From Bordetella ansorpii (GTDB taxonomy: Bacteria > Pseudomonadota > Gammaproteobacteria > Burkholderiales > Burkholderiaceae_B): a stretch of 64,000 bases of DNA. The stretch covers positions 1,399,847 through 1,463,846 of the forward strand of contig NZ_FKBS01000014.1 in the NCBI RefSeq assembly GCF_900078315.1. The letters are read 5' to 3'. Position numbers and translations under genes: made by a program. The notes beneath the pieces are model-generated. The model made no database searches. It was given only the letters and a program-made list of their open reading frames with translations, and was not told the origin of the DNA. Below, in pieces: positions 45,471 to 54,830 of the stretch. Each line of letters starts with the position of its first letter. Within the stretch, counting starts at the first letter, position 1.

Positions 45471-46274
45471 TCAGAGACTGCCGGCGCGCAGGATGCTCGC
45501 GCCGCGATAGACGAAATACAGGGTGATGGCGAGGCTGAGATAGAAGCCCAGGCCGAAGCTGGCGCTTTCCCACACCATCGCGCCCAGGTTGGGCATCATC
45601 TTTTCGAAAGCCGCGTTGCTGCCCGTGAAGCTGCGCATGGCTTGCATGGCGTCGCGCATCACCCATACCGTACGGACGATGGCCAGCAACAGGCCGGCCC
45701 ACAGCACGAGCGGCAGGAAGTAGGCCCGCCGCGCCTTGGGGCTGCGCAGGAAGTAGGCCAGCAACGGGCCGAAGACCGCCAGCAGCCACAGGATGGACGT
45801 CAGCATGCCTGGGCCTTGTGCGCCGCCCGCTCCCATGGCGCCCGGTCCGTTCACTGCTAGCCCCAACACCGAATACAGGCTCAGGCTGCCCGAGGCCACC
45901 CCCATGACGCGCATGTCCAGTGTGCTGAACACGGTGCTGGCCAGCGCCAGCAGGCCCATGGCCACCAGGTCGGGCAGGCCGACGCGCGCCGTGATCTGGC
46001 GCGCCAGCTTGCCGCCCTGGTCCTGGCCGGCCGACAGCCATTGGCGTCCCTGTTCCAGCGCCTGCCGGGCCTGTTCGCCGGCCAGTTGCTTGGTCTCGAT
46101 AGGGGTGACGCTCTCCAGGCCGCCGTTGCCCGCGAATGCCAGTTGCACGGTCTGGTTGACGGCGGGCGCGCGCGCGCCGCGCCAGTGCGCTTCCAGGGTG
46201 AAGGGGTATTGCCTGCCGTCGGCGGCGATCAGTCCGTCGCCCTGATCGGTACCGCGCAGAATCGTGCCACGCAT
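45471..46274 (-). CDS. Membrane protein with N-terminal OB-like domain
   Basis: This 267-aa protein begins with a short soluble beta domain (1-60: MRGTILRGTDQGDGLIAADG, RQYPFTLEAHWRG and VQLAFAGNGGLESV), which looks like a small OB/S1-type domain. A linker is followed by four hydrophobic segments (about 102-118, 158-176, 184-202, 234-256). The ATG at 46272-46274 has AGGAAAAACACC upstream. I do not recognise the family, though a soluble N-terminal domain plus helices is seen in some YgfX/YedR-like proteins. The lipoprotein gene lies 29 bases downstream and a Tat-type thioredoxin-fold gene 136 bases upstream on the same strand. Function unknown. Confidence 0.75.
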   Translation of the reverse strand: MRGTILRGTDQGDGLIAADGRQYPFTLEAHWRGARAPAVNQTVQLAFAGNGGLESVTPIETKQLAGEQARQALEQGRQWLSAGQDQGGKLARQITARVGLPDLVAMGLLALASTVFSTLDMRVMGVASGSLSLYSVLGLAVNGPGAMGAGGAQGPGMLTSILWLLAVFGPLLAYFLRSPKARRAYFLPLVLWAGLLLAIVRTVWVMRDAMQAMRSFTGSNAAFEKMMPNLGAMVWESASFGLGFYLSLAITLYFVYRGASILRAGSL

Positions 46275-46410
46275 GGTGTTTTTCCTGTGTGTGAGTAATG
46301 GGTCCGGGACGTCGGCGTCCCTGTCGTCTTGCGTGGGTCGCATCGAGATGCGGTCGGGCTTGCCTTACATGAATGAAGGGCGCGGCGCGGCCGCGCACTA
46401 TCCAGCAGGC

Positions 46411-47298
46411 TCAGGCGTTCGGAAAGAAGCGTTTCTGGGACAGGCGCTGATTGGCTACTCTCATGCCATCGGCGCTGTCCCAGCCTTCCCGCAGCTCGCC
46501 ATCCGCGAACACGACCAGCGGCGTTCGAGGAGTGGGTTTGCCATGCATCATGAAGAGGAAGGCGAAGTCCGTGGCGTCGTCCAGGGGGTATTTCCTGTCG
46601 CCCGGGCCGCGTTCGCGGGTCTGGCCCGTGGTGATCAGTTCATGCCAGATGCGCGCGAACTCCGGGTGGGCGTACAGCGACTGGGCCAACGCGAAAGATT
46701 GTTCGCTCAAGCCGCCCGGGACCAGGTAATAGCTGATGCCTGCCTTGCGGAAATCGGCCTCCATCCGGCGCGAGTAGGGGCAGTCCCAGGCGCCGTACAC
46801 CACCGCCAGCGGGCGGGTCTTGCCGGGGATCAATGGCCATTGCGACACGTCGATCTCGCGGACCATGGCCTGTTTGCGCGCTTCGATGAATGCCTGCTTC
46901 ATCGTGTGCGGCAAACCCTGCAGGCCGACCGGATTCGGCATGTTGATGAACCACTCGACTTTTTCGTCGAAATAGCGTGGCAGGGCCTGAGGATTGCGCA
47001 CCGCCCAGATGCCGCCGTAGCGCGTCTTCTGCAGCACGTCGCCCTGACGCAGGGTGTTGGGCAGGCGGGTCTCGAAATAGGCCCGCATCTTGTCCTGCTC
47101 GGCGCGCGAGGTGCCGGCCGCCAGCAGGCGGCCCGGAAACGCACTGGCCAGCGCGGCGCCGCCCAGCGCGGCAAGCAGCGCCCGGCGGCCCGGGCGCGGG
47201 CCAGGGGCAATGGCATCGTGAAAAGCCGTCTTCGTCGCCGAGTCGTGGGCGGACCAGGCGTTGGCTGGGGCATTCTCATGCGGCATCGCATCGCGCAT
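46411..47298 (-). CDS. Tat-exported thioredoxin-fold protein with CPYS site (DsbG/DsbC-like)
   Basis: The 295-aa precursor has a long N-region and a twin-Arg signal (GRRALLAALGGAALASAFPG, Arg38-Arg39), suggesting Tat export. The mature part includes TRPLAVVYGAWDCPYSRRMEADFRKAGISYYLVPGG, a thioredoxin-fold active site in which CxxC is CPYS (Cys173, Ser176), so only one Cys remains. A DsbC/G-like C-terminal (FLFMMHGKPTPRTPLVVFADG) follows. A monothiol site could act as isomerase/reductase but not as a disulfide oxidase. AAGGATG precedes the ATG at 47298; a second ATG lies 12 bases inside. It is probably the first gene of an envelope cluster with the membrane and lipoprotein genes. Confidence 0.82.
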   Translation of the reverse strand: MRDAMPHENAPANAWSAHDSATKTAFHDAIAPGPRPGRRALLAALGGAALASAFPGRLLAAGTSRAEQDKMRAYFETRLPNTLRQGDVLQKTRYGGIWAVRNPQALPRYFDEKVEWFINMPNPVGLQGLPHTMKQAFIEARKQAMVREIDVSQWPLIPGKTRPLAVVYGAWDCPYSRRMEADFRKAGISYYLVPGGLSEQSFALAQSLYAHPEFARIWHELITTGQTRERGPGDRKYPLDDATDFAFLFMMHGKPTPRTPLVVFADGELREGWDSADGMRVANQRLSQKRFFPNA

Positions 47299-47632
47299 CG
47301 TTCATCCTTTTCCAAAGCATTTGCAGGGTGTCGGCCGGATTGCACATTTCGAATCCGATCGAGCGTTGTAGGCACAGTATGGGAAAAGGTCTCACGGTTT
47401 TGGGCGAATTTCCTGCGTACCCTGTAAGAACTGACAGGTCGAGCTTTGCGCGGGCGGGCTCTAATATTCGCCCCGTTGGCCTGGGGGAGGGGGCGGAAAT
47501 CGGGCGCTTGAAACCTTTTCCGATCTGACGCCTAGAGGGTGTCAAGAGCTTGGCGCGTTGGCGGCTCTCGTCCCAAAGTGGCGTGCCGGCGCCCTCGCAC
47601 CGACCGGCCTTCTCACAGAAAACCCTAGCCAA
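47299..47632. other. 334-base intergenic region
   Basis: Divergent from the thioredoxin-fold gene and upstream of the orphan membrane protein. I see no gene. A TAATAT at about 47463 could be a -10 for the plus-strand gene, without a clear -35. No repeat or palindrome of note. Confidence 0.4.
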
Positions 47633-48649
47633 ATGAAAAAACTCGATAGCCCCAAGCCGTATCTGATATTGGGCGTGATCTGCCTGGCCCTTTCCTTCAC
47701 GGACATCTCGCCGGTCGGGATACTGATCATGGTGATCGGCTCGTCGTTCGTTTTCGTGCGCAGGCGGTTCTGGCGGCCTTTGGTGGTATGCCGGAGCGAT
47801 CTGATTTCGTATCGCAGCGCCAGCTTCGGAGATGCGTACCTGAAACTCTCCTATCGGCCTGGAGACGATTGCGCCTATCTGACGACAGGCGGAAGCAAGA
47901 AAATCCGGGAGGAGATACCGGTACAGCTAGGAAGTTTTCAAAATGCCCCGGCTTTGATCCTCCCCTTGGGGAGCTGGTCCGGCGGAAACTCCCACACTGA
48001 AACCTTCAATGTACAGAGGACTCATGTCGTCCCCCCCAGCACGGATGTGGGGTTCACTTCTACGGGCGATACCGTGTACGTGCACAGGCCTGCAGAATTC
48101 ATTCCGGTCAATGAAACCGAAACGCGCACCACCTACACCCATTGGCTCGATCTGAGCTTTGCGTGCCGGGACGGAACGCGAATCAGCCAGAAAACGTTCA
48201 GATTCTTTGCGCGCGTCGAGTCGGCACGCTTGTTTGAAGAAGTGCTTGCCTCGATCAATAAGTGCCTGGCGCAAGCAACAGCGGTCAAGGAGGCATCACC
48301 GGGCAGCGTCTTGGCCACCGCCGCGGTCGCGCCGACGATGGATGCGCTGCTCGAGCGTGTACGAGACAAGTGGCGCCAGGCAAATGCAGGATCCCTGCGG
48401 GCCCGTATCTCTCGTGCGGGCACTGGCAGGTATGTGCTTTATTTCGGTTGGCTCATGCAGATCAGGTGGTCCAGCGACAGTCTCATGATGCTTGCTGCGT
48501 GCGTGATCATTGCATCGATAATGGCGCTCGTGACGATGGTCCGGGGCGACTTGCGAGGCGGATTCAAGCAGTTGGTGCTTGCCGTGGGCGGCTCCGCCAT
48601 CGTGGCCGTTGCAGCGTCCTTCCTGCACACCCGTGTGCTCGGCTGGTGA
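47633..48649 (+). CDS. Hypothetical membrane protein, unrecognised
   Basis: The 338-aa protein has two N-terminal hydrophobic helices (about 9-24 and 27-43), a large middle soluble part with several aromatic strands (LDLSFACRDGTRISQKTFRFFARVESARLFEEV), and two C-terminal helices (MLAACVIIASIMALVTMV and LVLAVGGSAIVAVAASFL). I do not recognise the family. Base composition is visibly less GC-rich than in the neighbours, with many AT-ending codons, which suggests later acquisition. The ATG at 47633 is the first in-frame start that gives the membrane helix; no strong ribosome site was seen. It is convergent with mfd (15-base gap). It may be anchored with both ends in the membrane; no enzymatic motif found. 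Confidence 0.65.
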   Translation: MKKLDSPKPYLILGVICLALSFTDISPVGILIMVIGSSFVFVRRRFWRPLVVCRSDLISYRSASFGDAYLKLSYRPGDDCAYLTTGGSKKIREEIPVQLGSFQNAPALILPLGSWSGGNSHTETFNVQRTHVVPPSTDVGFTSTGDTVYVHRPAEFIPVNETETRTTYTHWLDLSFACRDGTRISQKTFRFFARVESARLFEEVLASINKCLAQATAVKEASPGSVLATAAVAPTMDALLERVRDKWRQANAGSLRARISRAGTGRYVLYFGWLMQIRWSSDSLMMLAACVIIASIMALVTMVRGDLRGGFKQLVLAVGGSAIVAVAASFLHTRVLGW

Positions 48650-48664
48650 AGCGGGGCAGCCGAT

Positions 48665-51600
48665 TCACCGCAACGCCCGCAGTATCCCTCGCACCGCATC
48701 CACCCGCTCCTTGACCTGGGCCGCCTTGATCTCCGCCCGCAGGCGATCCTGCCCCGAGAACCGGATGTGCTTGTGCTTCTGCACCAGTTCCACCATGCGC
48801 ACTGGCTCGACCGTGGTCTTCGGCCCGAACTGCAGCAAGGCCTGGGACTCGCTGACGTCGATCTTCACGATACCCAATGGTTGCGCCGCCAAACGCAGGC
48901 GATGCGTCGCCAGCAGCGTCTGCGCGGCCTCGGGCAGCTTGCCGAAACGGTCGATCAACTCTTCCTGGATCTGGATCAGGTCGTCCTCGTCCTGCGCATG
49001 CGACAGGCGCTTGTAGATCGCCAGCCGTCCGTGCACGTCCGCGCAATAGTCGTTGGGCAGCAGGGCCGGCGCGTGCAGATTCACCTCGCACGCCAGGTTG
49101 AACGGTGCGTCCAGGTCAGGCTCTTCCCCGTTCTTCAGCGCGCGCACCGCCTCGTTCAGCATCTCGTTGTACATCGAGAAGCCCACTTCCTGGATGTTGC
49201 CGGACTGCGAGTCGCCCAGGATCTCGCCCGTGCCGCGGATCTCCAGGTCGTGCATCGCCAGGTAGAAGCCCGAGCCCAGTTCTTCCATCGCCTGGATGGC
49301 TTCCAGGCGCTTCTTGGCGTTGGCCGTGATGGCGTCCTCGCCTGGCGTCAGCAGATAGGCATAGGCCTGGTGATGCGAACGCCCGACCCGGCCGCGCAAC
49401 TGATGCAGCTGGGCCAGGCCGAAGCGGTCGGCGCGATGGATGACGATGGTGTTGGCCGAGGGCACGTCGATGCCGGTCTCGATGATGGTCGTGCACAGCA
49501 GCACGTTGAAGCGCTGCTGATAGAACCCCTTCATCACCTGTTCGAGTTCGCGCTCGGGCATCTGGCCGTGCGCCACGCCCACGCGCGCCTCGGGCACCAG
49601 TTCTTCCAGGCGGGCGCGGCGGTTGTGGATGGTCTCGACTTCGTTGTGCAGGAAATACGCCTGGCCGCCGCGCTTCAATTCGCGCAGCAGGGCCTCGCGG
49701 ATGGTGCTGCCGTCCTCGCGCCGCACGAAGGTCTTGATCGCCAGGCGCTTCTGCGGCGCGGTGGCGATGACGGAGAAGTCGCGGATGCCTTCCAGCGACA
49801 TGCCCAGGGTGCGCGGGATGGGCGTGGCGGTCAGGGTCAGCACGTCGACCTCGGCGCGCAGCGATTTCAGCGCCTCTTTCTGGCGCACGCCGAAACGGTG
49901 TTCCTCGTCGATGATGACCAGGCCCAGACGCTTGAACTGCACGTCCTTGGACAGGATCTTGTGCGTGCCGATGACGATGTCGACGCGGCCGTCGTTGATG
50001 CCCTCGACGGCCGTGGCCACTTCCTTGGCGGAACGGAAGCGCGACAGTTCCACCACGCGCACCGGCCAGTCGGCGAAGCGGTCGGCGAACGTCTGCGCGT
50101 GCTGTTCGGCCAGCAGCGTGGTGGGGCACAGCAGGGCGACCTGCTTGCCGTTGGCGATGGCCAGGAAGGCGGCGCGCAGCGCCACCTCGGTCTTGCCGAA
50201 GCCCACGTCGCCGCACACCAGGCGGTCCATGGGCCGGCCCGAGGTCATGTCCATGATGACGGCCTGGATGGCGGCGGACTGGTCCGGCGTTTCCTCGAAG
50301 CCGAAGCCTTCGGCGAAGGCCTCGTAGTCGCCCAGCGGCAGCTTGAACGAAAAACCCTCGCGCGCGGCGCGCTGCGCGTACAGCGCCAGCAGCTCGGCCG
50401 CGGTGTCGCGCACCTGCCTGGCCGCCTTGCGGCGCGCCTTGTCCCATTGGCCCGAGCCCAACTGGTGCAGCGGCGCGGCTTCGGGATCGGCGCCGCTGTA
50501 GCGGGCGATCACGTGCAGTTGCGAGACCGGCACGTACAGCGTGCTGCCGTTGGCGTACTCGAGATGCAGGAACTCCATCTCGCCTTCGCCCATGTCCATG
50601 TTGACCAGGCCGTGATAGCGCCCGATGCCGTGCTGGGCGTGCACCACCGGATCGCCCGCGCGCAGCTCGGCCAGGTCGCGCACCATGGCTTCGACGTTGC
50701 TGGTGCGTTCCTGCGCACGGCGGCCGCGGCGCGAGGCGGTATGGCCGGGATAGAGGTCGTTTTCGGTCAGGAAGGCCAGGCCGGCGCCGGGAATGAGGAA
50801 GCCGGCGGACAGCGGCGCCACCGCCAGGCCGAAGGGCGCGTCCGTATCCAGGAAGGCCTGTATCGAGTCGGCCTGCACGTCGGGGACGATGCCATGTTCG
50901 GCCAGCATCTGCACCAGCGTCTCGCGGCGGCCGGCCGAGTCGGCGCACAGCAGCACGCGCGTATCGGCGCGCGCCAGCAGGGCGCGCAGGCGCATCACCG
51001 GGTCATCGGCCCGGCGCGAGATGCTGACATCCGGCGCCGCGGCGAAATCGGGATGGCTGTGTTCGCCGCCCAGCACCAGGCGCGGGAAATCGCGGAAATG
51101 CCCGAACAGGCCTTCCTTGTCGAGGAACAGGGCCTCGGGTGGCAGCACGGGCCGCTCGCGGTCGCTCTTCAGGAAGTTGTAGCGGCTGGCCGTGTCCTGG
51201 CCGAAGCGCGTGACGGCATCGTCGATGTCGCCCAGCGTGACGGTGACGGTGCCCGGGGCCAGGTAGTCGAACAGCGTGGCCGTCTGGTCGAAGAACAGCG
51301 GCAGGTAGTATTCGACGCCGGCGAAGGCGATGCCGTTGCCGATGTCGCGGTACGGCGTGGCGCGCGAGGGATCGCCCTCGAACACTTCGCGAAAGCGCGC
51401 GCGGAAGCGGTTGCGCGATTCCTCGTCCATCGGGAATTCGCGGCCCGGCAGCAGTTGCACGTCGCGCACCGGGTACAGGCTGCGCTGGGTGTCCACGTCG
51501 AAGCTGCGGATGGATTCGATCTCGTTGTCGAACAGGTCCAACCGGTAAGGCAGCACCGATCCCATCGGGAACAGGTCGATCAGGCCGCCGCGGATGCAGA

Positions 51601-52126
51601 ACTCGCCCGGCGCGGTGACCTGGGTGACGTGCGTGTAGTTGGCCAGCGTGAGCTGGGCACGCAGGGCCGCCTCGTCCAGCTTGTCTTTCTGGCGGAACGA
51701 GAACGTATAGGCCGCCAGGAAGGCCGGCGGCGCCACGCGGTACAGCGCGGTGGTGACCGGCACGGTCAGCACGTCGACTTCCCGCTGCATCAGCGCGTGC
51801 AGCGTGTGCAGGCGTTGCGAGATCAGGTCCTGGTGCGGCGAGAACGCGTCGTACGGCAGGGTTTCCCAGTCGGGCAACTGGCGCACGCGCAACTGCGGGG
51901 CGTACAGCGGGATCTCCTCGGCCAGGCGCTGGGCCTCGAGGGGATCCGCGGTGAAGACCACCAGCGGCCGGCCGGCCTGCCTGGCCAGGTCGGCCAGCAG
52001 CCAGCCGTCGGCCGAGCCGGGCGGCCGCGGTTGCGCGTACCGAGCGCCGGGTTTGAGGGCGGGAAGCGTGGCGGCGGTGGCGGGCAAGCCCTGGGACGCC
52101 GCGGAGGAGGAATAGGAATCGGACAT
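48665..52126 (-). CDS. mfd: Transcription-repair coupling factor
   Basis: The 1153-aa Mfd removes stalled RNA polymerase from damaged DNA and recruits UvrA. It has the UvrB-homology region (1-330), the RNA polymerase-interacting domain (near 480-560, RTSNVEAMVRDLAELRAGDPVVHAQHGIGRY), and a translocase with Walker A in DRLVCGDVGFGKTEVALR, DEEH in VIIDEEHRFGV, TATPIPRTLGMS and QLRGRVGRSHHQAYAYLL, then a TRCF C-terminal domain. Length matches the family. It starts at ATG 52124-52126, 29 bases from the divergent ispD. Intact. Confidence 0.98.
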   Translation of the reverse strand: MSDSYSSSAASQGLPATAATLPALKPGARYAQPRPPGSADGWLLADLARQAGRPLVVFTADPLEAQRLAEEIPLYAPQLRVRQLPDWETLPYDAFSPHQDLISQRLHTLHALMQREVDVLTVPVTTALYRVAPPAFLAAYTFSFRQKDKLDEAALRAQLTLANYTHVTQVTAPGEFCIRGGLIDLFPMGSVLPYRLDLFDNEIESIRSFDVDTQRSLYPVRDVQLLPGREFPMDEESRNRFRARFREVFEGDPSRATPYRDIGNGIAFAGVEYYLPLFFDQTATLFDYLAPGTVTVTLGDIDDAVTRFGQDTASRYNFLKSDRERPVLPPEALFLDKEGLFGHFRDFPRLVLGGEHSHPDFAAAPDVSISRRADDPVMRLRALLARADTRVLLCADSAGRRETLVQMLAEHGIVPDVQADSIQAFLDTDAPFGLAVAPLSAGFLIPGAGLAFLTENDLYPGHTASRRGRRAQERTSNVEAMVRDLAELRAGDPVVHAQHGIGRYHGLVNMDMGEGEMEFLHLEYANGSTLYVPVSQLHVIARYSGADPEAAPLHQLGSGQWDKARRKAARQVRDTAAELLALYAQRAAREGFSFKLPLGDYEAFAEGFGFEETPDQSAAIQAVIMDMTSGRPMDRLVCGDVGFGKTEVALRAAFLAIANGKQVALLCPTTLLAEQHAQTFADRFADWPVRVVELSRFRSAKEVATAVEGINDGRVDIVIGTHKILSKDVQFKRLGLVIIDEEHRFGVRQKEALKSLRAEVDVLTLTATPIPRTLGMSLEGIRDFSVIATAPQKRLAIKTFVRREDGSTIREALLRELKRGGQAYFLHNEVETIHNRRARLEELVPEARVGVAHGQMPERELEQVMKGFYQQRFNVLLCTTIIETGIDVPSANTIVIHRADRFGLAQLHQLRGRVGRSHHQAYAYLLTPGEDAITANAKKRLEAIQAMEELGSGFYLAMHDLEIRGTGEILGDSQSGNIQEVGFSMYNEMLNEAVRALKNGEEPDLDAPFNLACEVNLHAPALLPNDYCADVHGRLAIYKRLSHAQDEDDLIQIQEELIDRFGKLPEAAQTLLATHRLRLAAQPLGIVKIDVSESQALLQFGPKTTVEPVRMVELVQKHKHIRFSGQDRLRAEIKAAQVKERVDAVRGILRALR

Positions 52127-52155
52127 CAGGTCGAAGATTATAAAATCCCGGCACC

Positions 52156-52854
52156 ATGTCCGACACTCTTATCGCCATCGTGCCCGCCGCGGGCGTGGGC
52201 GCCCGCGCCAGCCAGCCCGGCGCCCAGGCTCTTCCCAAGCAATATCGCCTGCTGGACGGCCAGCCCATGCTGCGGCGCGCCGTGCAGGCGTTGCTGGCCG
52301 ACGAACGCATCGCCCAGGTCCGCGTGGCCGTGTCGGCCGGCGACGGCTGGGTCGAAGAAGCGCTGCGAGGCCTGCCGCGCACCATATGGCGTCCTTGTGG
52401 CGGCGCCACCCGTGCCGACACCGTGGCCAATGCCCTGGCCGACAGCGGCGCGGGCGAGCACGACTGGGTGCTGGTGCACGACGCGGCCCGTCCGGGCCTG
52501 ACCCCGGCCGCGCTGGCCCGCCTGATCGACGCCTGCCTGGCCGATCCGGTCGGCGGCCTGCTGGCGCTGCCCGTGGCCGATACCGTGAAGGCGGGTTCCG
52601 CTGCGCCGGATGCCCCTCGTGTGGTCCGCACGGTGGACCGGCAGGGCCTGTGGCTGGCCCAGACGCCGCAGATGTTCCGCACCGGCCTGCTGGGCCAGTG
52701 CCTGGCCGCCGCCGCGCGGGGCGGCCTGGCCGTGACGGACGAAGCCTCGGCGATCGAGGCAGCCGGCCATGCGCCGTGCCTGGTCATCGGCGAGGCCCGC
52801 AACTTCAAGGTCACATGGCCGGACGATTTCGAATTGATGGAACGATGGCTGTGA
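52156..52854 (+). CDS. ispD: 2-C-methyl-D-erythritol 4-phosphate cytidylyltransferase
   Basis: The 232-aa enzyme makes CDP-ME in the non-mevalonate isoprenoid pathway. Motifs: IAIVPAAGVGARA and ALPKQYRLLDGQPML (CTP site), GGATRADTVANAL, VLVHDAARPGLTPA and QTPQMFRTGLL, with a C-terminal DEASAIEAAGHAPCLVIGEARNFKVTWPDD. The first Lys/Arg-rich loop is slightly altered (GARASQPGAQALPKQY, with a longer insert). Divergent from mfd with a 29-base gap, ATG at 52156. The partner ispF follows after 142 bases, so they are likely one transcript. Confidence 0.96.
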   Translation: MSDTLIAIVPAAGVGARASQPGAQALPKQYRLLDGQPMLRRAVQALLADERIAQVRVAVSAGDGWVEEALRGLPRTIWRPCGGATRADTVANALADSGAGEHDWVLVHDAARPGLTPAALARLIDACLADPVGGLLALPVADTVKAGSAAPDAPRVVRTVDRQGLWLAQTPQMFRTGLLGQCLAAAARGGLAVTDEASAIEAAGHAPCLVIGEARNFKVTWPDDFELMERWL

Positions 52855-52996
52855 GCAGATCCGCTCGCGGCCGGTCCGAAACAGGGCGTGGCGCCTGCCG
52901 GCGTGCTGACCCGGTCTTCGGCATTCCAGGTGGGTCGCCCGAGGCAAGCGCCGTCTTGTCCGGGCAGGATGTCGCGCAGCGACAGGAGAAATATCG

Positions 52997-53491
52997 ATGA
53001 GCATTCCCTTCCGTGTCGGCCAGGGTTTCGACGTGCACGCCCTGGTGGAAGGCCGCCCGCTGATCCTGGGCGGCGTCACCATCCCGCACACCCATGGCCT
53101 GTTGGGCCATTCCGACGCCGACGCGCTGCTGCACGCCATCACCGACGCGTTGCTGGGCGGCGCGGGCCTGGGCGACATCGGCCGCCACTTCCCCGATACC
53201 GATCCGCAGTACCGGGGCGCGGACAGCCGCGTGCTGCTGCGCGCGGCCGCCGAAAAGGTGCGCCGGGCCGGCTGGCAACCCGTCAACGTGGATGCCACCA
53301 TTCATGCCCAGGCGCCCAAGATCGGCCCGCACGCCACCGCCATGGTGCGCAACATCGCCGCCGACCTGGGCCTGAGCGAGGGCGACGTCAACATCAAGGC
53401 CAAGACCAACGAAAGCCTGGGATTCCTGGGCCGCAAGGAAGGGATCGCGGCGACGACGGTGGTGCTGCTGGGGCGTATCGAGCCGGCCTGA
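52997..53491 (+). CDS. ispF: 2-C-methyl-D-erythritol 2,4-cyclodiphosphate synthase
   Basis: The 164-aa trimeric zinc enzyme makes MEcPP from CDP-ME 2-phosphate. Metal ligands appear in [12 protein letters not shown] (Asp, His) and [14 protein letters not shown] (His); the family signature [33 protein letters not shown] is complete, and [19 protein letters not shown] is the C-terminal hallmark. CAGGAGAAATATCG precedes the ATG at 52997. It converges on murI 21 bases downstream, with no obvious terminator between. Confidence 0.97.
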   Translation: MSIPFRVGQGFDVHALVEGRPLILGGVTIPHTHGLLGHSDADALLHAITDALLGGAGLGDIGRHFPDTDPQYRGADSRVLLRAAAEKVRRAGWQPVNVDATIHAQAPKIGPHATAMVRNIAADLGLSEGDVNIKAKTNESLGFLGRKEGIAATTVVLLGRIEPA

Positions 53492-53512
53492 TCGCCCAGC
53501 TTTCCTGGCGAA

Positions 53513-54334
53513 TCAGCGCCAGGTGGCCGGCAGTCGTTCGGCAGGCAGAGCCCACTGCAGCAACCGCATCGCCTGCTCGCCCAGACGCCGGGCGTCGCCG
53601 CTGGTCAGCAATTCGCAGCCGCCCGCATATCCTGCCGGCGCCATCAGCCCGGGGGCCTCGGTGCGCAGCCGGTACGCCAGTTGCCGGGCCAGCGCCGGGC
53701 CCGGCTCGATGATGGGCAGGTCGGGGCCGACGCGTTCCCGCAGCAGCGGCAGCAGGAAAGGAAAATGCGTGCAGCCCAGCACCAGCACGTCCGCGCCTGC
53801 GTCCAGCAGCGCGGTCGCCGCCATATCCACGGCGGCGCGCGCGGCATCGCCGTCAAGCTGTCCGTTTTCCACCAGCATCACCCAGTCGGGGCAGGGCCGC
53901 AGCACGACCCGGACGCCCGCGGCCGCCCGTTGCGCCAGCGCGGCGAAGCGCGGGCTGGCCAGCGTGCCGTGGGTGGCGAAGACGCCGATCACGCCTGATC
54001 GGCTGAGTTGCGCCGCGGGCTTGATGGCGGGCTCGATGCCCACGACGACCAGATCGGGATGGTGCGCCCGTATCGTGCCGATGGCCGCCGCGGTGGCCGT
54101 GTTGCAGGCGACGGCAATGGCGCGGACCTGGCGCGAGACGAAGTAGTCCGCGATGGCCAGCGCGCGCCGTTCGAGAAATTCCTGGGATTTTTCGCCGTAG
54201 GGCAGATGGGCCGAATCGGCCACATAGACCAGCGGCTCGTCCGGCAGGGCGCGGCGGATGTCGCGCAGGGTGCTCAACCCACCCGCGCCCGAGTCGTAGA
54301 TGCCGATGGGGCGGACGTCGGAGAGCGGAGGCAT
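53513..54334 (-). CDS. murI: Glutamate racemase
   Basis: The 273-aa enzyme supplies D-glutamate for peptidoglycan. The two catalytic Cys residues are intact: Cys77 in AIAVACNTATAAA and Cys188 in VLVLGCTHFPFL. It starts IGIYDSGAGGLSTLRDIRRALPDE with SAHLPYGEKS and ends PLLRERVGPDLPIIEPG. ATG at 54332-54334. Convergent with ispF; a VOC gene lies on the opposite strand upstream. Confidence 0.97.
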   Translation of the reverse strand: MPPLSDVRPIGIYDSGAGGLSTLRDIRRALPDEPLVYVADSAHLPYGEKSQEFLERRALAIADYFVSRQVRAIAVACNTATAAAIGTIRAHHPDLVVVGIEPAIKPAAQLSRSGVIGVFATHGTLASPRFAALAQRAAAGVRVVLRPCPDWVMLVENGQLDGDAARAAVDMAATALLDAGADVLVLGCTHFPFLLPLLRERVGPDLPIIEPGPALARQLAYRLRTEAPGLMAPAGYAGGCELLTSGDARRLGEQAMRLLQWALPAERLPATWR

Positions 54335-54440
54335 CGAGAGGCTGGGCGGGGGAAAAGCGTCATTCTACGCCGCCGTATCCGGGAGGCCGCGGCATGCGTG
54401 ATGTAATCGAAGATCGGATCAATCTCAGCGAGGAGGACGC

Positions 54441-54794
54441 ATGGGTACGCGAGGGCAGGATCGCCAGATCGACAACATCGAGTTCAACGTCGGTGACATT
54501 GCACGCAGCAAGACCTTCTACGGCAACGTGTTCGGCTGGACGTTCACCGACCATGGCCCGGCCTATACCGAATTCACCGATGGCCGGCTGACCGGCGGCT
54601 TCACGACCGGCGAACCCGTCAAGCCGGGCGGCCCGCTGGTCATTCTCTATGCCGACGACCTGGCCTCGACCCAGAACAGCCTCGAGGCCATGGGCGCCAC
54701 GATCAGCCGCCCGGTGTTTTCCTTCCCCGGCGGCCGCCGTTTCCACTTCATCGATCCGGACGGCTACGAACTGGCCGTGTGGACGGCGGACTGA
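54441..54794 (+). CDS. VOC family (glyoxalase-fold) protein
   Basis: The 117-aa protein has the VOC pattern DRQIDNIEFNVGDIARSKTFYGNVFGW, GRLTGGFTTGEPVKPGG, LVILYADDLASTQNSLEAMGATI and RRFHFIDPDGYELAVWTAD. The metal ligands His and Glu appear as FHFIDPDGYELAVW (first His, last Glu), but the N-terminal ligand is Glu in IEFNVGD rather than His. Function unknown within this large superfamily (dioxygenase, fosfomycin resistance, epimerase). AGGAGG lies six bases before the ATG at 54441. A perfect 8-6-8 inverted repeat follows before the MFS gene. Confidence 0.85.
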   Translation: MGTRGQDRQIDNIEFNVGDIARSKTFYGNVFGWTFTDHGPAYTEFTDGRLTGGFTTGEPVKPGGPLVILYADDLASTQNSLEAMGATISRPVFSFPGGRRFHFIDPDGYELAVWTAD

Positions 54795-54830
54795 GCCGCG
54801 GCACGGCGCACGGCGAGGCATCCTGTATCT

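Noticed and set aside
48767-52501. 1244-codon plus-strand frame opposite mfd
   Set aside because: The complementary strand encodes full-length Mfd with all motifs; the antisense product has no recognisable domain and only reflects GC codon bias.
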